Positions 7,331-16,348 are shown, counted from the stretch's first letter. The stretch is DNA of 64,000 nucleotides from Kitasatospora sp. NBC_00458 (GCF_036013975.1 NZ_CP107904.1:5791001-5855000), one strand, 5' to 3'. Numbers and translations: made by a program. Notes: a model not told the origin generated them from the letters alone.

Positions 7331-8875
7331 ATGAAGCGGTTCCCCTGGCTCGGGGTGATCGGGCTGATGCTCGGGATCTTCCTCGGAGCTCTCGACGGTC
7401 AGATCGTCTCGACGGCGCTGCCCACCATCGTGGGCGAACTCGGCGGGTTGGACCACCTCTCCTGGGCGGTGACCGCCTACCTGCTCACCTCGGCCGCCGC
7501 CACCCCGCTCTGGGGCAAGCTCGGCGACCTGTACGGGCGGAAGGGCGCGTACCAGTGGTCGGTGGTGCTGTTCCTGGCGGGATCGGTGCTCGCCGGGCTC
7601 TCCCGGTCGATGGAGCAGCTGATCGCCTTCCGGGCCCTTCAGGGGGTGGGCGCCGCCGGGCTGATGGTCGGCGCGCTCGCCGTCGTCGGGGTGCTGGTGC
7701 CGGCCGGGGACCGGGGCCGGGTGCAGTCGGTGATCGGTGTACTGATGCCCGTCGCGATCGTCGGCGGGCCGCTGCTGGGCGGGGTCCTCACCGACCACCT
7801 CAGCTGGCGCTGGGCCTTCTACGTCAACCTGCCGGTGGGGCTGTTCGCCCTGACGGCGGTCGCGGTCGGTGTCCGGCTGCCGGCCGTCCGGCGGACCGAG
7901 GTGCGGATCGACTGGGCCGGCGCCGGACTGCTCACCACGGGGGTCCTGGCCCTCACCCTGATCGGCAGCTGGGGCGGCACGGCGTACGGCTGGGCCTCGC
8001 CGCAGGTGCTCGGCGCGGCAGGGGCGGCGGCGCTGGCGACCGCCCTGTTCGTCCGGGTCGAGCGGCGGGCCGTCGAACCGCTGATCCCGCCCGCGCTGTT
8101 CCGCCACCGCGCGGTCACCGAGGCGCTGGTGCTCGGCTTCCTGCTCGGCGCGCTGATGCTCGCCCTGATCGGCTACCTGCCCCAGTACCTGCAGTTCGTC
8201 CAGGGCGCCTCGCCCACCGCGGGCGGGCTGCTCCTGCTGCCGCTGATGCTCGGCATGCTCGGCAGCCAGCTCGCCACCGCCCGGCTGACGGCCCGGGGCG
8301 GCGGGCGCCGCTACCCGCTGCTCGGCAGTGCCGTGGCACTGCTCGGCACGCTGCTGCTGCTCACCCTCGGCGCGGACACCGCGCGGCCGCTCGCCTCGGC
8401 GCTGACCGTCGTCGCCGGGGCCGGGATCGGGCTGGTCCTGCAGAGCACCCTGCTGGCCACCATGGCGGCCGTGCCGCCGCGCGACATGGGGGCCGCGATG
8501 GGGTCGGTGATGCTGTTCCGGACGATCGGCGGCTCGCTGGGCATGGCCGCCCTCGGCGCGGTCTACACGGCCGGGCTGTCGTCCTCCCTCACCGGAGCGC
8601 TCGGCCCGGACGCGGCCGGGGGACTGACGGACGGCGGGCTGACCCCGGCCGCCGTGGAGCACCTCCCCGGGAGGACCGCGGACGCCGTCCGCGCCGCCGT
8701 CACCACGGGCCTGCACGGCACCCTCCTCGGTGCCGCCGCGGTGGCCGCCGCCGCGGTCGCCGTCGCCGCCCTGGCCCGCCGCTCCCCGGACCCTGACCGG
8801 GACCCGGCCCCGGACCCGGCGTCGGCCGAGCTCCCGTCCACCGACCCGGCCCCGGAGTCCGCGGGCACCGGCTGA
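7331..8875 (+). CDS. MFS drug exporter, DHA2 (EmrB/QacA) type, 14 TM
   Basis: 514 aa, the standard length for 14-TM DHA2 antiporters. Motif C-like and family signatures are visible: GALDGQIVSTALPTIVGEL in TM1, WGKLGDLYGRK in the loop 2-3 motif A, and GGPLLGGVLTDHLSWRWAFYVNLP in TM5. It ends in an Asp/Pro-rich cytoplasmic tail. It is predicted to export a hydrophobic compound using the proton gradient. It is co-transcribed with the FMN reductase and controlled by the divergent TetR. Confidence 0.92.
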   Translation: MKRFPWLGVIGLMLGIFLGALDGQIVSTALPTIVGELGGLDHLSWAVTAYLLTSAAATPLWGKLGDLYGRKGAYQWSVVLFLAGSVLAGLSRSMEQLIAFRALQGVGAAGLMVGALAVVGVLVPAGDRGRVQSVIGVLMPVAIVGGPLLGGVLTDHLSWRWAFYVNLPVGLFALTAVAVGVRLPAVRRTEVRIDWAGAGLLTTGVLALTLIGSWGGTAYGWASPQVLGAAGAAALATALFVRVERRAVEPLIPPALFRHRAVTEALVLGFLLGALMLALIGYLPQYLQFVQGASPTAGGLLLLPLMLGMLGSQLATARLTARGGGRRYPLLGSAVALLGTLLLLTLGADTARPLASALTVVAGAGIGLVLQSTLLATMAAVPPRDMGAAMGSVMLFRTIGGSLGMAALGAVYTAGLSSSLTGALGPDAAGGLTDGGLTPAAVEHLPGRTADAVRAAVTTGLHGTLLGAAAVAAAAVAVAALARRSPDPDRDPAPDPASAELPSTDPAPESAGTG

Positions 8876-8906
8876 CCGCCCGGCCGATGCCGCCCGCGCG
8901 CACGGC

Positions 8907-8952
8907 GAGGCCCGGTGTCCCGGACGAGGGTTCGTCCGGGACACCGGGCCTC
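8907..8952. terminator. Bidirectional stem-loop terminator
   Basis: Perfect 21-bp inverted repeat (8907-8927 with 8932-8952, 4-nt loop) between the exporter end at 8875 and the convergent sdaA end at 8979. It probably serves both transcripts. Confidence 0.85.
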
Positions 8953-8978
8953 GGGACTTCACCGGCCGGTGCCGGCCG

Positions 8979-10346
8979 TCAGCACTCGATGACGTTGACG
9001 GCGAGGCCGCCGCGCGAGGTCTCCTTGTACTTGATCTTCATGTCGGCGCCGGTCTCCTTCATGGTCTTGATCGCCTTGTCGAGGGAGACGTGGTGGCGCC
9101 CGTCGCCGCGCAGCGCCATCCGGGCGGCGGTGACGGCCTTGACCGACGCCATGCCGTTGCGCTCGATGCAGGGGATCTGGACCAGGCCGCCGACCGGGTC
9201 GCAGGTGAGCCCGAGGTTGTGCTCGATGCCGATCTCGGCGGCGTTCTCGACCTGCTCGGGGGAGCCGCCGAGGACCTCGGCGAGGCCGCCCGCGGCCATC
9301 GAGCAGGCGGAGCCGACCTCGCCCTGGCAGCCGACCTCGGCGCCGGAGATGGAGGCGTTCTCCTTGAAGAGCATGCCGATGGCTCCGGCGGCGAGCAGGA
9401 AGCGGACGATGCCGTCGTCGTCGGCGCCCGGGATGAAGTTCAGGTAGTAGTGCAGCACGGCGGGGATGATGCCGGCCGCACCGTTGGTGGGGGCGGTGAC
9501 GACGCGGCGGCCGGAGGCGTTCTCCTCGTTGACCGCCATCGCGTAGAGCGTCACCCACTCCATCGCGTTGGCCGGGCCGATGCCCTCGGCGCGCAGCGCG
9601 CGGGCGCCGGACGCCGCGCGCCGGCGGACCTTGAGGCCGCCGGGGAGTATCCCCTCGCGGGACATGCCGGCCCGGACGCACTCCTGCATGACGCGCCAGA
9701 TGTCCAGCAGCCCGGCCCGGATCTCCTCCTCGCTCCGCCAGGCCTTCTCGTTCTCCAGCATCAGGCCGGAGATGGACAGGCCGGTCTCCCGGCTGAGCCG
9801 GAGCAGTTCGTCGCCGGTGCGGAAGGGGTACTTCAGCGCGGTGTCGTCGGGCTTGACCCGCTCCGCGCCGATCGCGTCCTCGTCGACGACGAAGCCGCCG
9901 CCGACCGAGTAGTAGGTCTTCTCCAGCACGGTGGAGCCGTCGGCGCGGAAGGCCCAGACGGTCATGCCGTTGGCGTGGTACGGCAGCGAGCGGCGGCGGT
10001 GCAGCACCAGCTGGCTGTCGGGGTCGAAGTCGATGGGGTGGGTGCCGAGCAGGTTGAGCCGCTTCTCGGCGGTGATCCGCTCGACGTCGAGGTCCGCCTG
10101 GTCGACGTCGACCGTGCGGGGCGAGTTGTTCTCCAGGCCGAGCAGGACGGCCTTCGGGGTGCCGTGGCCGTGGCCGGTGGCACCCAGGGACCCGTACAGC
10201 TCGGCGCGGACGGCCGTCACCTCGGTCAGCAGGCCCTCCGACTTCAGACGGCGGGCGAACATCCGGGCGGCGCGCATCGGACCGACGGTGTGGGAGCTGG
10301 ACGGGCCGATGCCGATGGAGAAGAGGTCGAAGACGCTGATGGCCAC
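8979..10346 (-). CDS. sdaA: L-serine ammonia-lyase, iron-sulfur dependent, single chain
   Basis: 455 aa, the fused alpha/beta form. The N-terminal part opens with SVFDLFSIGIGPSSSHTVGPM. The catalytic half has the cysteines expected to ligate the [4Fe-4S] cluster: GCQGEVGSAC near residues 339-349 and TCDPVGGLVQIPC near 381-393. It deaminates serine to pyruvate and ammonia in the cytosol. It is the last gene of gcvT-gcvH-glyA-sdaA, so excess glycine turned into serine by GlyA can be drained to pyruvate. A hairpin before it (10401-10440) may lower its share of the transcript. Confidence 0.95.
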   Translation of the reverse strand: MAISVFDLFSIGIGPSSSHTVGPMRAARMFARRLKSEGLLTEVTAVRAELYGSLGATGHGHGTPKAVLLGLENNSPRTVDVDQADLDVERITAEKRLNLLGTHPIDFDPDSQLVLHRRRSLPYHANGMTVWAFRADGSTVLEKTYYSVGGGFVVDEDAIGAERVKPDDTALKYPFRTGDELLRLSRETGLSISGLMLENEKAWRSEEEIRAGLLDIWRVMQECVRAGMSREGILPGGLKVRRRAASGARALRAEGIGPANAMEWVTLYAMAVNEENASGRRVVTAPTNGAAGIIPAVLHYYLNFIPGADDDGIVRFLLAAGAIGMLFKENASISGAEVGCQGEVGSACSMAAGGLAEVLGGSPEQVENAAEIGIEHNLGLTCDPVGGLVQIPCIERNGMASVKAVTAARMALRGDGRHHVSLDKAIKTMKETGADMKIKYKETSRGGLAVNVIEC

Positions 10347-10400
10347 GGAGGGACGTCCTTGTCTGTCTCGTGGGAGGAGCGGGCGGGTGCTGACACGGGA

Positions 10401-10440
10401 CGGGGCACCGCGCGCACTCTCCAGTGTGCGCGGTGCCCCG
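10401..10440. terminator. Stem-loop between glyA and sdaA
   Basis: 18-bp stem (10401-10418 with 10423-10440, one G-T pair, 4-nt loop) in the 141-bp gap downstream of glyA. It is either a terminator, leaving sdaA with its own promoter, or a partial attenuator or mRNA-stabilising hairpin inside the operon. Confidence 0.7.
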
Positions 10441-10487
10441 GAATCCCAGGTGGCCCGGCGGGGTGAGGCCGGTCACCTCTGCCCGAA

Positions 10488-11756
10488 CTACAGGTTCGGG
10501 TAGAGCGGGTACTTGTCGGCCAGGGCGGTGACCCGGGCCTTGAGGGAGGCGGCGACGGTCTCGTCGAAGGCCGGCTTCAGGGCCTCGGCGATGATGTCGG
10601 CGACCTCGCGGAAGTCCTCGGCCTGGAAGCCGCGGGTGGCGAGTGCCGGGGTGCCGATCCGCAGGCCGGAGGTGACCATCGGCGGGCGCGGGTCGTTCGG
10701 GATGGCGTTGCGGTTGACCGTGATGCCGACCTCGTGCAGGCGGTCCTCGGCCTGCTGGCCGTCGAGCTGGCTGTTGCGCAGGTCGACCAGGACGAGGTGG
10801 ACGTCGGTGCCGCCGGAGAGCACGGAGGCACCGGCCTCGGCGACGTCGGCCTGGAGCAGGCGCTCGGCGAGGATCCGGGCGCCGTCGAGGGTGCGCTGCT
10901 GGCGCTCCTTGAACTCCTCCGAGGCGGCGACCTTGAAGGCGACGGCCTTGCCGGCGATGACGTGCTCCAGCGGGCCGCCCTGCTGGCCGGGGAAGACCGC
11001 GGAGTTGATCTTCTTGGCCCACTCGGCCTTGGAGAGGATGACGCCGCCGCGCGGGCCGCCCAGGGTCTTGTGGGTGGTGGTGGTGACCACGTCGGCGTAC
11101 GGCACCGGGTTGGGGTGCAGGCCGGCGGCGACCAGGCCGGCGAAGTGCGCCATGTCGACCATCAGCAGCGCGCCGACCTCGTCGGCGATCCGGCGGAACG
11201 CGGCGAAGTCGAGCTGGCGCGGGTAGGCGGACCAGCCGGCGATGATCAGCTTCGGCTGGTGCTCCTTGGCGAGGCGCTCGACCTCGTCCATGTCGACCTG
11301 GCCGGTCTTGTCGTCGACGTGGTACGCGGCCACGTTGTAGAGCTTGCCGGAGAAGTTGATCTTCATGCCGTGGGTCAGGTGACCGCCGTGGGCCAGCGAC
11401 AGGCCCAGGATGGTGTCGCCCGGCTGGATCAGCGCGAACATCGCGGCGGCGTTGGCCTGCGCGCCGGAGTGCGGCTGGACGTTGGCGTGCTCGGCGCCGA
11501 ACAGCTCCTTGATCCGGTCGATCGCGATCTGCTCGACCACGTCGACGTGCTCGCAGCCGCCGTAGTAGCGGCGGCCGGGGTAGCCCTCGGCGTACTTGTT
11601 GGTCAGGACCGAGCCCTGGGCCTCCATGACCGCCACCGGGGCGAAGTTCTCGGAGGCGATCATCTCCAGGGTGGTCTGCTGGCGGTGCAGCTCGGCGTCG
11701 ACCGCGGCGGCGATCTCCGGGTCGAGGGCGTGCAGGGACTGGTTCAGAACCGTCAT
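10488..11756 (-). CDS. glyA: Serine hydroxymethyltransferase
   Basis: 422 aa with all fold-type I PLP signatures: TTLEMIASENFAP at the N-terminus, NKYAEGYPGRRYYGG, and the Schiff-base lysine near residue 228 in TTTTHKTLGGPRGG. It interconverts serine and glycine with tetrahydrofolate and 5,10-methylene-THF. Placed between gcvH and sdaA, it lets glycine-cleavage-derived methylene-THF turn a second glycine into serine. It has the normal family length. Confidence 0.97.
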   Translation of the reverse strand: MTVLNQSLHALDPEIAAAVDAELHRQQTTLEMIASENFAPVAVMEAQGSVLTNKYAEGYPGRRYYGGCEHVDVVEQIAIDRIKELFGAEHANVQPHSGAQANAAAMFALIQPGDTILGLSLAHGGHLTHGMKINFSGKLYNVAAYHVDDKTGQVDMDEVERLAKEHQPKLIIAGWSAYPRQLDFAAFRRIADEVGALLMVDMAHFAGLVAAGLHPNPVPYADVVTTTTHKTLGGPRGGVILSKAEWAKKINSAVFPGQQGGPLEHVIAGKAVAFKVAASEEFKERQQRTLDGARILAERLLQADVAEAGASVLSGGTDVHLVLVDLRNSQLDGQQAEDRLHEVGITVNRNAIPNDPRPPMVTSGLRIGTPALATRGFQAEDFREVADIIAEALKPAFDETVAASLKARVTALADKYPLYPNL

Positions 11757-11887
11757 GGTGGGGTCTTCCCGGGAGGAGAGAAGGAGGAGTCGCGCACGGT
11801 GCGCCCCCGCGGGGGCGGCAGCGGGCGACGGGAGGGCGGAGCCGGTGGGCGAGGGGCGGCCGCCGCGCTGCGGCCGCCCCGGACGGC

Positions 11888-12268
11888 TCAGGCCGAGGGG
11901 TTGGTGAGCGCGGTGTACTCGTCCGCGCTCAGCAGCTCGTCGGTGGACTCGACGCGGACCTTGAACAGCCAGCCGCCGTCGAAGGGCTCGCCGTTGACCA
12001 GCGCGTTGTCGTCCAGGACGGCCTGGTTGACCTCGGTGATCTCGCCGGTCACGGGCGAGTAGAGGTCGCTCACCGACTTGGTGGACTCCAGCTCGCCGCA
12101 GGTCTCACCGGCGGTCACGGCGTCGCCGACCTCGGGCAGCTGCACGTAGACGATGTCACCGAGGGCGTCGGCGGCGTGCTTGGTGATGCCGACCGTGGAG
12201 ACACCGTCCTCGGCGACGGTCAGCCACTCGTGCTCCTTGGTGTACTGCAGGTGCTGGGGGTTGCTCAT
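11888..12268 (-). CDS. gcvH: Glycine cleavage system H protein
   Basis: 126 aa. The start was set at MSNPQHLQYTKEHEW, with GGAG upstream; a longer frame adds a non-conserved stretch. The lipoyl domain shows GDIVYVQLPEVGD and the lipoylation lysine in GELESTKSVSDLYSPV. It shuttles the aminomethyl group between the P and T proteins. gcvP is not in this window. It lies 75 bp after gcvT and 131 bp before glyA. Confidence 0.95.
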   Translation of the reverse strand: MSNPQHLQYTKEHEWLTVAEDGVSTVGITKHAADALGDIVYVQLPEVGDAVTAGETCGELESTKSVSDLYSPVTGEITEVNQAVLDDNALVNGEPFDGGWLFKVRVESTDELLSADEYTALTNPSA

Positions 12269-12343
12269 GACGTCATTCTCCAGGATGGGAAGCGGGTACG
12301 GCGAAGCGGCCCGGTGGGCGGGCACGCCTCGGGAGGGGGAGGG

Positions 12344-13465
12344 TCAGCGGGCGCGCTTGTAGAACGGCAGCGCCACGACCTGGACCGGCTCGTGCTTGCC
12401 GCGCACGTCCACCGCGACGGTGGTGCCGGGGGTCGCGTGCGCCGCGTCCACGTAGGCGATCGCGATCGGCTTGCCCAGGGTGGGGGAGGGGGCGCCGGAG
12501 GTGATCCGGCCGATCGGCCCGCCGTCGGCGGAGACCACGCTGTACTCGGCGCGCGGGACGCGCTTGCCCTCGGAGACGAGGCCGACCAGCACCCGCGGCG
12601 GGTTGGCCTCGGCCTCGGCGGCGGCCCTCTCCAGCGCCTTGCGGCCGACGAACGCACCCTCGTTGGTGGTCTTGTCGAAGCGGACGACCCGGCCCAGGCC
12701 GGCGTCGAACGGGGTCAGCTCGGTGGACAGCTCGTGGCCGTACAGCGGCATGCCCGCCTCCAGGCGCAGCGTGTCGCGGCAGGACAGGCCGCACGGGACC
12801 AGGCCGCGGCCGGAGCCGGCCGCGGTCAGCGCCTGCCAGATCTGCTCGGCGTCGCCCGGGTTGCAGAAGATCTCGAAGCCGTCCTCGCCGGTGTAGCCGG
12901 TGCGGGCGAGCAGCACGTCGCGGCCGGCCACCTGGGCCGGGAGGATCGCGTAGTACTTCAGGCCGGGCAGGTCGGCGTCGGTGGTGTCGGCCAGGATCGC
13001 GGTGGCCTCGGGGCCCTGCACGGCGATCAGCGCGTAGGTGTCGCGGTCGTCGGTGACGACGGCGTCGAAGCCCTTGGCGCGGGCGATCAGCTCGTCCAGG
13101 ACCAGCTGGGCGTTGGAGGCGTTGGCGACGACCAGGAAGGCGTCCTCGCGCAGGCGGTAGACGATCAGGTCGTCCAGGATGCCGCCGTCCTCGGCACAGA
13201 TCATGGTGTAGCGGGCGCGCAGCACGCCGAGCGCGGAGACGAAGCCGACCAGCGCGTGGTCCAGCATCTCGCCGGCCTGCGGGCCGGTGACGGTGATCTC
13301 GCCCATGTGCGAGAGGTCGAAGAGACCGGCCTTCGTGCGGACGGCGAGGTGCTCCTCGCGCTCGCTGCCGTAACGCAGCGGCATGTCCCAGCCGGCGAAG
13401 TCGGTCATGGTCGCGCCGAGGGCGCGGTGCAGCGTGTCGAGCGCGGTCAGGCGGAGGGACGACAT
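12344..13465 (-). CDS. gcvT: Glycine cleavage system T protein (aminomethyltransferase)
   Basis: 373 aa from the ATG (complement at 13463-13465) preceded by GAGGAG; the open frame extends upstream through riboswitch sequence and is not coding there. GcvT fold signatures include LFDLSHMGEITVTGP, ARYTMICAEDGGILDDLIVYR and TGYTGEDGFEIF, with a C-terminal barrel ending VVALPFYKR. It releases ammonia and passes the methylene group to THF. It is the first gene of the operon and lies directly behind a tandem glycine riboswitch. Confidence 0.96.
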   Translation of the reverse strand: MSSLRLTALDTLHRALGATMTDFAGWDMPLRYGSEREEHLAVRTKAGLFDLSHMGEITVTGPQAGEMLDHALVGFVSALGVLRARYTMICAEDGGILDDLIVYRLREDAFLVVANASNAQLVLDELIARAKGFDAVVTDDRDTYALIAVQGPEATAILADTTDADLPGLKYYAILPAQVAGRDVLLARTGYTGEDGFEIFCNPGDAEQIWQALTAAGSGRGLVPCGLSCRDTLRLEAGMPLYGHELSTELTPFDAGLGRVVRFDKTTNEGAFVGRKALERAAAEAEANPPRVLVGLVSEGKRVPRAEYSVVSADGGPIGRITSGAPSPTLGKPIAIAYVDAAHATPGTTVAVDVRGKHEPVQVVALPFYKRAR

Positions 13466-13566
13466 GGCCAGGAACTCCTCGGTCGGGGCACTCAGGGGTG
13501 CACGCGCCGGAACCGGCCCTGCTCGGGACCGACCCTGCGCGCGGGCATGCGGCGGCTGGGCCTCCC

Positions 13567-13784
13567 CATCTGTCGTCGAACCTGAGAGCTTCACCGCGCA
13601 CTGTCCTGCAAGGGACAGCATGGCGGCTTGCACCGTGGGTGGGCGGACGGCAGGGCCGTGCGCCGCTTTCCAGATGTGCCTAACCCGTGCGGTAGGGGTG
13701 CCTGAGAGATTCCGGGGAGGACTTGCTCCTTCGGCGCCGGCTGTGCCGCCTGAACGGGGCACTCCGGACTCTCCCGCGCGGGTT
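13567..13784 (-). promoter_or_regulatory. Tandem glycine riboswitch upstream of gcvT
   Basis: Read on the minus strand, aptamer 1 spans 13784-13682. Its P1 pairs AACCCGCGCGG with CCGCACGGGTT (one mismatch), and it has the conserved GGGAGAGTCCGG, GCCGAAGGAGCAA and AATCTCTCAGGCA. A 5-nt linker leads to aptamer 2 (13676-13567), closed by CAGATG/CATCTG, with GGAAAGCGGC, GTGCAAGCCG and GAAGCTCTCAGG. Tandem glycine aptamers before gcvT that activate the glycine cleavage system are established in Streptomyces griseus. The expression platform would be 13566-13466, which ends in the GAGGAG ribosome binding site. Confidence 0.92.
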
Positions 13785-13931
13785 CGAGCGGCCGGTATGG
13801 AGTTAGGGGCCCCGGCGGCGAAGACACCGGAGTCGCGGACATCATGGCACGTCCGTCCGGATGAGGGGAGGGGGGGAGGGTGCGGACCGGGGCGGCGGGG
13901 CGCCTCGGAGCAGGGCCGGGGCGGTGCCCGC

Positions 13932-13937
13932 TAGGCT
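13932..13937 (+). promoter_or_regulatory. Candidate -10 element of the SseB gene
   Basis: TAGGCT lies 36 bp before the ATG at 13974 and matches the streptomycete HrdB -10 pattern TANNNT. No convincing -35 is seen. Confidence 0.3.
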
Positions 13938-13973
13938 GCGGGCGTCGGCGAGCAGAGGGCGGTACAGCGGCGC

Positions 13974-14771
13974 ATGGGGAACCCGGTGGAGCAGCAGCAG
14001 GGGTGGGACGGCCGGGAACAGGTGCCGTCGGGCGGGGGCGGGTGGCCGGCCAACGAACTGGAGCAGGTGCTCACCGCCGCGCTCGGCGACCCGGGGGCGA
14101 CCCCCCGGGTGATCGAGGTGCTGGCGCGCAGCCAGGTGTGGATCCCGCTGCCGGCCGGCGGCGACCCGCAGGGCGAGTCGCTGGACCTGCCGACGACCGA
14201 GCTGGCCGGCGAGCCGTACGTGCCGGTGTTCTCCTCGCAGGAGGTCTTCCTCCAGCAGGCGCAGGGGATGGCCTTCGCGGTCGCGCCGGTCTGGGAGTTC
14301 GCCCGCGGGCTGCCGCTGGGGATCGGGATCGCGGTCAACCCCGGGGCCGCGGTCGGGATCCCGGTGCCGCCGGAGGGCGTGGCCGAGCTGCGCCGCGGGC
14401 CGCGCGAGGACCGCTGGGAGGTCCAGGACGGGCCGTCCGGCGGCCGGGTGGCCCTGCGCGAGCCGGTGCCGGGCGAGGACCCGGAGCTGTTCCTGGCCGT
14501 CTGCCGGAACGAACTGTCCGCCCTGCCCGGGGTGTTGACCGCACGGCGGGCACTGGCCAGTGTGGAGGGCGAACCCACCGTGATGTTCGTGGGCGTGCAG
14601 CTCGATCCGCTGGCCCCGGCCGATCCGGGGGCGGTGAACGAGGCGCTGGGGCGCGCACTGGGAACCGCGCCGCTGCCCGGCGGCGTCCACCTCGTACTGC
14701 TCGACCTCGCGGACGACCCGGTGGTCGACTGGTTGCTGAACCGGGTCGCCCCCTTCTACACGAGGGGTTGA
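13974..14771 (+). CDS. sseB: SseB-family protein (enhanced serine sensitivity)
   Basis: 265 aa. The central SseB-like fold includes ELEQVLTAALGDPGATPRVIEVLARSQVWIPLP and EPYVPVFSSQEVFLQQ. The C-terminal SseB_C part has ALREPVPGEDPELFLAVCRNELSALPGV and ends DDPVVDWLLNRVAPFY. The name comes from an E. coli gene whose overproduction causes serine sensitivity; the molecular function is unknown. It is divergent from the glycine/serine operon, and a similar gene follows at 14923, so the location fits a link to serine metabolism. Confidence 0.8.
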   Translation: MGNPVEQQQGWDGREQVPSGGGGWPANELEQVLTAALGDPGATPRVIEVLARSQVWIPLPAGGDPQGESLDLPTTELAGEPYVPVFSSQEVFLQQAQGMAFAVAPVWEFARGLPLGIGIAVNPGAAVGIPVPPEGVAELRRGPREDRWEVQDGPSGGRVALREPVPGEDPELFLAVCRNELSALPGVLTARRALASVEGEPTVMFVGVQLDPLAPADPGAVNEALGRALGTAPLPGGVHLVLLDLADDPVVDWLLNRVAPFYTRG

Positions 14772-14850
14772 TCCGGCCCCGGGCCGCCGTCCGGCGGGCG
14801 AGCGGGACGGACCCTGGCACGTCGGCGTGGCGGTGGTCGGTGGCGCCCCA

Positions 14851-14856
14851 TAGGGT
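14851..14856 (+). promoter_or_regulatory. Candidate -10 element before second SseB-like gene
   Basis: TAGGGT in the context GCGCCCCATAGGGTG lies 66 bp before the ATG at 14923. A nearly identical context (GCGCCCCATAGGATG) occurs before gatC at 39305-39319. Confidence 0.3.
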
Positions 14857-14922
14857 GCGTGCTGACGGCCGCCGGGCCGCCGGAGGCAGACGAGGAACGA
14901 AGAGGCGCAGCGAGGTGGGCGC

Positions 14923-15855
14923 ATGAGTGCGGGAGCGGTAGCTGGCGGTGCACCGGGGCCCTGGGGCCAGGCACCCACCGGGCGCCCGGATCCGGGCGCG
15001 CTGGAGCGTGCCCTGCGCGAGGTGGCGCCGGAGCGCTACGAGGCGTACGAGACACTGCTGCACGCGCTGGCCGAGGGGCAGGTCTGGATGCTGCTCTGGC
15101 ACGGGACGCCGGGCAGCGCGGACGCCCAGTACGGGAACATGGAGATCAGCGGCCACGGCTACGCGCCGGCCGTCACCTCGCCCGAGCAGCTGGCGGCGTC
15201 CGGCTGGGCGCGGGCGCACGAGGTGATCTCCGGCCGGGAGATCGCGGCCTCGCTGTACCGGACCCGCTGGGGGCTCTGGCTGAACCCGCACGCGCCGGGC
15301 GGCGGCGTCGGGGTGCCGTGGGCGGACCTGCGGCGGGTCGCGGCGGGGCTGGACCGGCTGCCGGCCGGTCCGTTGAAGCTGAGCGAGCCGCAGGTGCCGG
15401 CGCAGCAGTTCTTCGCGCTGCTGGAGCGGCAGGCGGTCGAGGTGCGGGCGGTGCGGGCGCTGCGGCGGGCGTGGGTGCGTCCGACGGTCGGCGAGCCGTA
15501 CCTGGCGATCGGCCTGGACCTCTACGAGAGCTCGCCGCCCACGGTGGAGGCGGTGCGCGCGCTGATGCAGCGGGCGATCGCGGTGGCGCCGGAGGGCCTG
15601 GCCGTCTCGACGGTGGCGATGGCGGACGAGTTCGACCCGGTGGCGCTCTGGATGCGGGCCAACGCGCGCCCGTTCTACGACCGGGAGGCGGCCGGGCAGG
15701 CGCGTCCGCAGGCGCCGTACCCGCCGGTGCCTCCGCCGCCGTACGCCTCGCAGCAGGGGCCCGGGTACGGGTACGGCACGCACCCGCCCGCGCAGGGCTG
15801 GCCGGGGCAGCAGCCGCCGCCCCAGGGGCCGTGGCCCGGTTACCCCGGACGCTGA
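14923..15855 (+). CDS. SseB-like protein with Pro/Tyr-rich tail
   Basis: 310 aa. It is related in layout to the preceding gene: an SseB-type N-terminal half (LHALAEGQVWMLLWHGTPG, GHGYAPAVTSPEQLAASG) and an SseB C-terminal half (PAQQFFALLERQAVEVRAV, ending FDPVALWMRANARPFYDRE). It then adds about 50 residues rich in Pro, Gly, Gln and Tyr (PYPPVPPPPYASQ), a disordered tail. Function is unknown. It lies 151 bp after the first sseB gene and ends at a terminator. Confidence 0.75.
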   Translation: MSAGAVAGGAPGPWGQAPTGRPDPGALERALREVAPERYEAYETLLHALAEGQVWMLLWHGTPGSADAQYGNMEISGHGYAPAVTSPEQLAASGWARAHEVISGREIAASLYRTRWGLWLNPHAPGGGVGVPWADLRRVAAGLDRLPAGPLKLSEPQVPAQQFFALLERQAVEVRAVRALRRAWVRPTVGEPYLAIGLDLYESSPPTVEAVRALMQRAIAVAPEGLAVSTVAMADEFDPVALWMRANARPFYDREAAGQARPQAPYPPVPPPPYASQQGPGYGYGTHPPAQGWPGQQPPPQGPWPGYPGR

Positions 15856-15886
15856 TCGACCAAACAACACATTAACTACCCTTTAC

Positions 15887-15926
15887 CGAGACCGGTTTGA
15901 CGAAAAGTCAGACCGGTCTCGACGTT
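15887..15926 (+). terminator. Intrinsic terminator after the SseB-like gene
   Basis: 14-bp stem with one G-T pair (15887-15900 with 15908-15921, 7-nt loop CGAAAAG), followed by GACGTTTTCC. It closes the sseB pair before the transporter operon. Confidence 0.75.
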
Positions 15927-16348
15927 TTCCGGACGAACTTCCCGAAGTGGGTGGAAGTCATCTTGACATGGCTGCTACAGCTGTGTGAAGAGGGATATGC
16001 CGGAGATTCGGGAGGTGCATGGGTGCAGATCACAGTTGGGCATCTGTCGGTTGTGAGGACTGGCGTAAGCCAGTTCGGATGGCAGAGAGTTCTGCAACAG
16101 CCGCCGCGCGTGGTTGGCGCCTCACAAAGGCGAACGCGCTGACGGACCGCATGATCCACGTGATGCCCATGCCGCGTGGCAGCAGTACTGAGCACGCCGC
16201 CGTACCGCTGGGAACACCGCAACCCGTACCTCCGCATGTCCGCACCTCCGCATGTCCGCACCTCCGCACGTCCGCACCAGCCGTACCGCCGATCCCGGCG
16301 TCCGGCACCCGTGGGCCGGCCACCGTCGGCGAGGGGACCGAACTGACC
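15927..16348 (+). promoter_or_regulatory. Leader and promoter region of the peptide ABC operon
   Basis: This 420-bp stretch has no convincing gene. It is AT-richer at its start and holds TTGACA at 15963-15968 with only a weak -10 (TGAAGA) 17 bp on. Near its end is a three-copy 16-bp repeat (16229-16276). The coding frame that runs through it joins the permease, but the permease start is better placed at 16349, next to GAGGGGACC. Confidence 0.4.
16229..16276. repeat. Three tandem 16-bp repeats
   Basis: CCTCCGCATGTCCGCA occurs at 16229-16244 and 16245-16260, and once more with one change (CGCACG) at 16261-16276. There are no spacers, so it is not CRISPR. It sits about 75 bp before the first transporter gene. 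Confidence 0.9.

Noticed and set aside
16229..16276. CRISPR array
   Set aside because: Repeats are directly abutting with no spacers; the same holds for 39031-39210 and 24138-24191.
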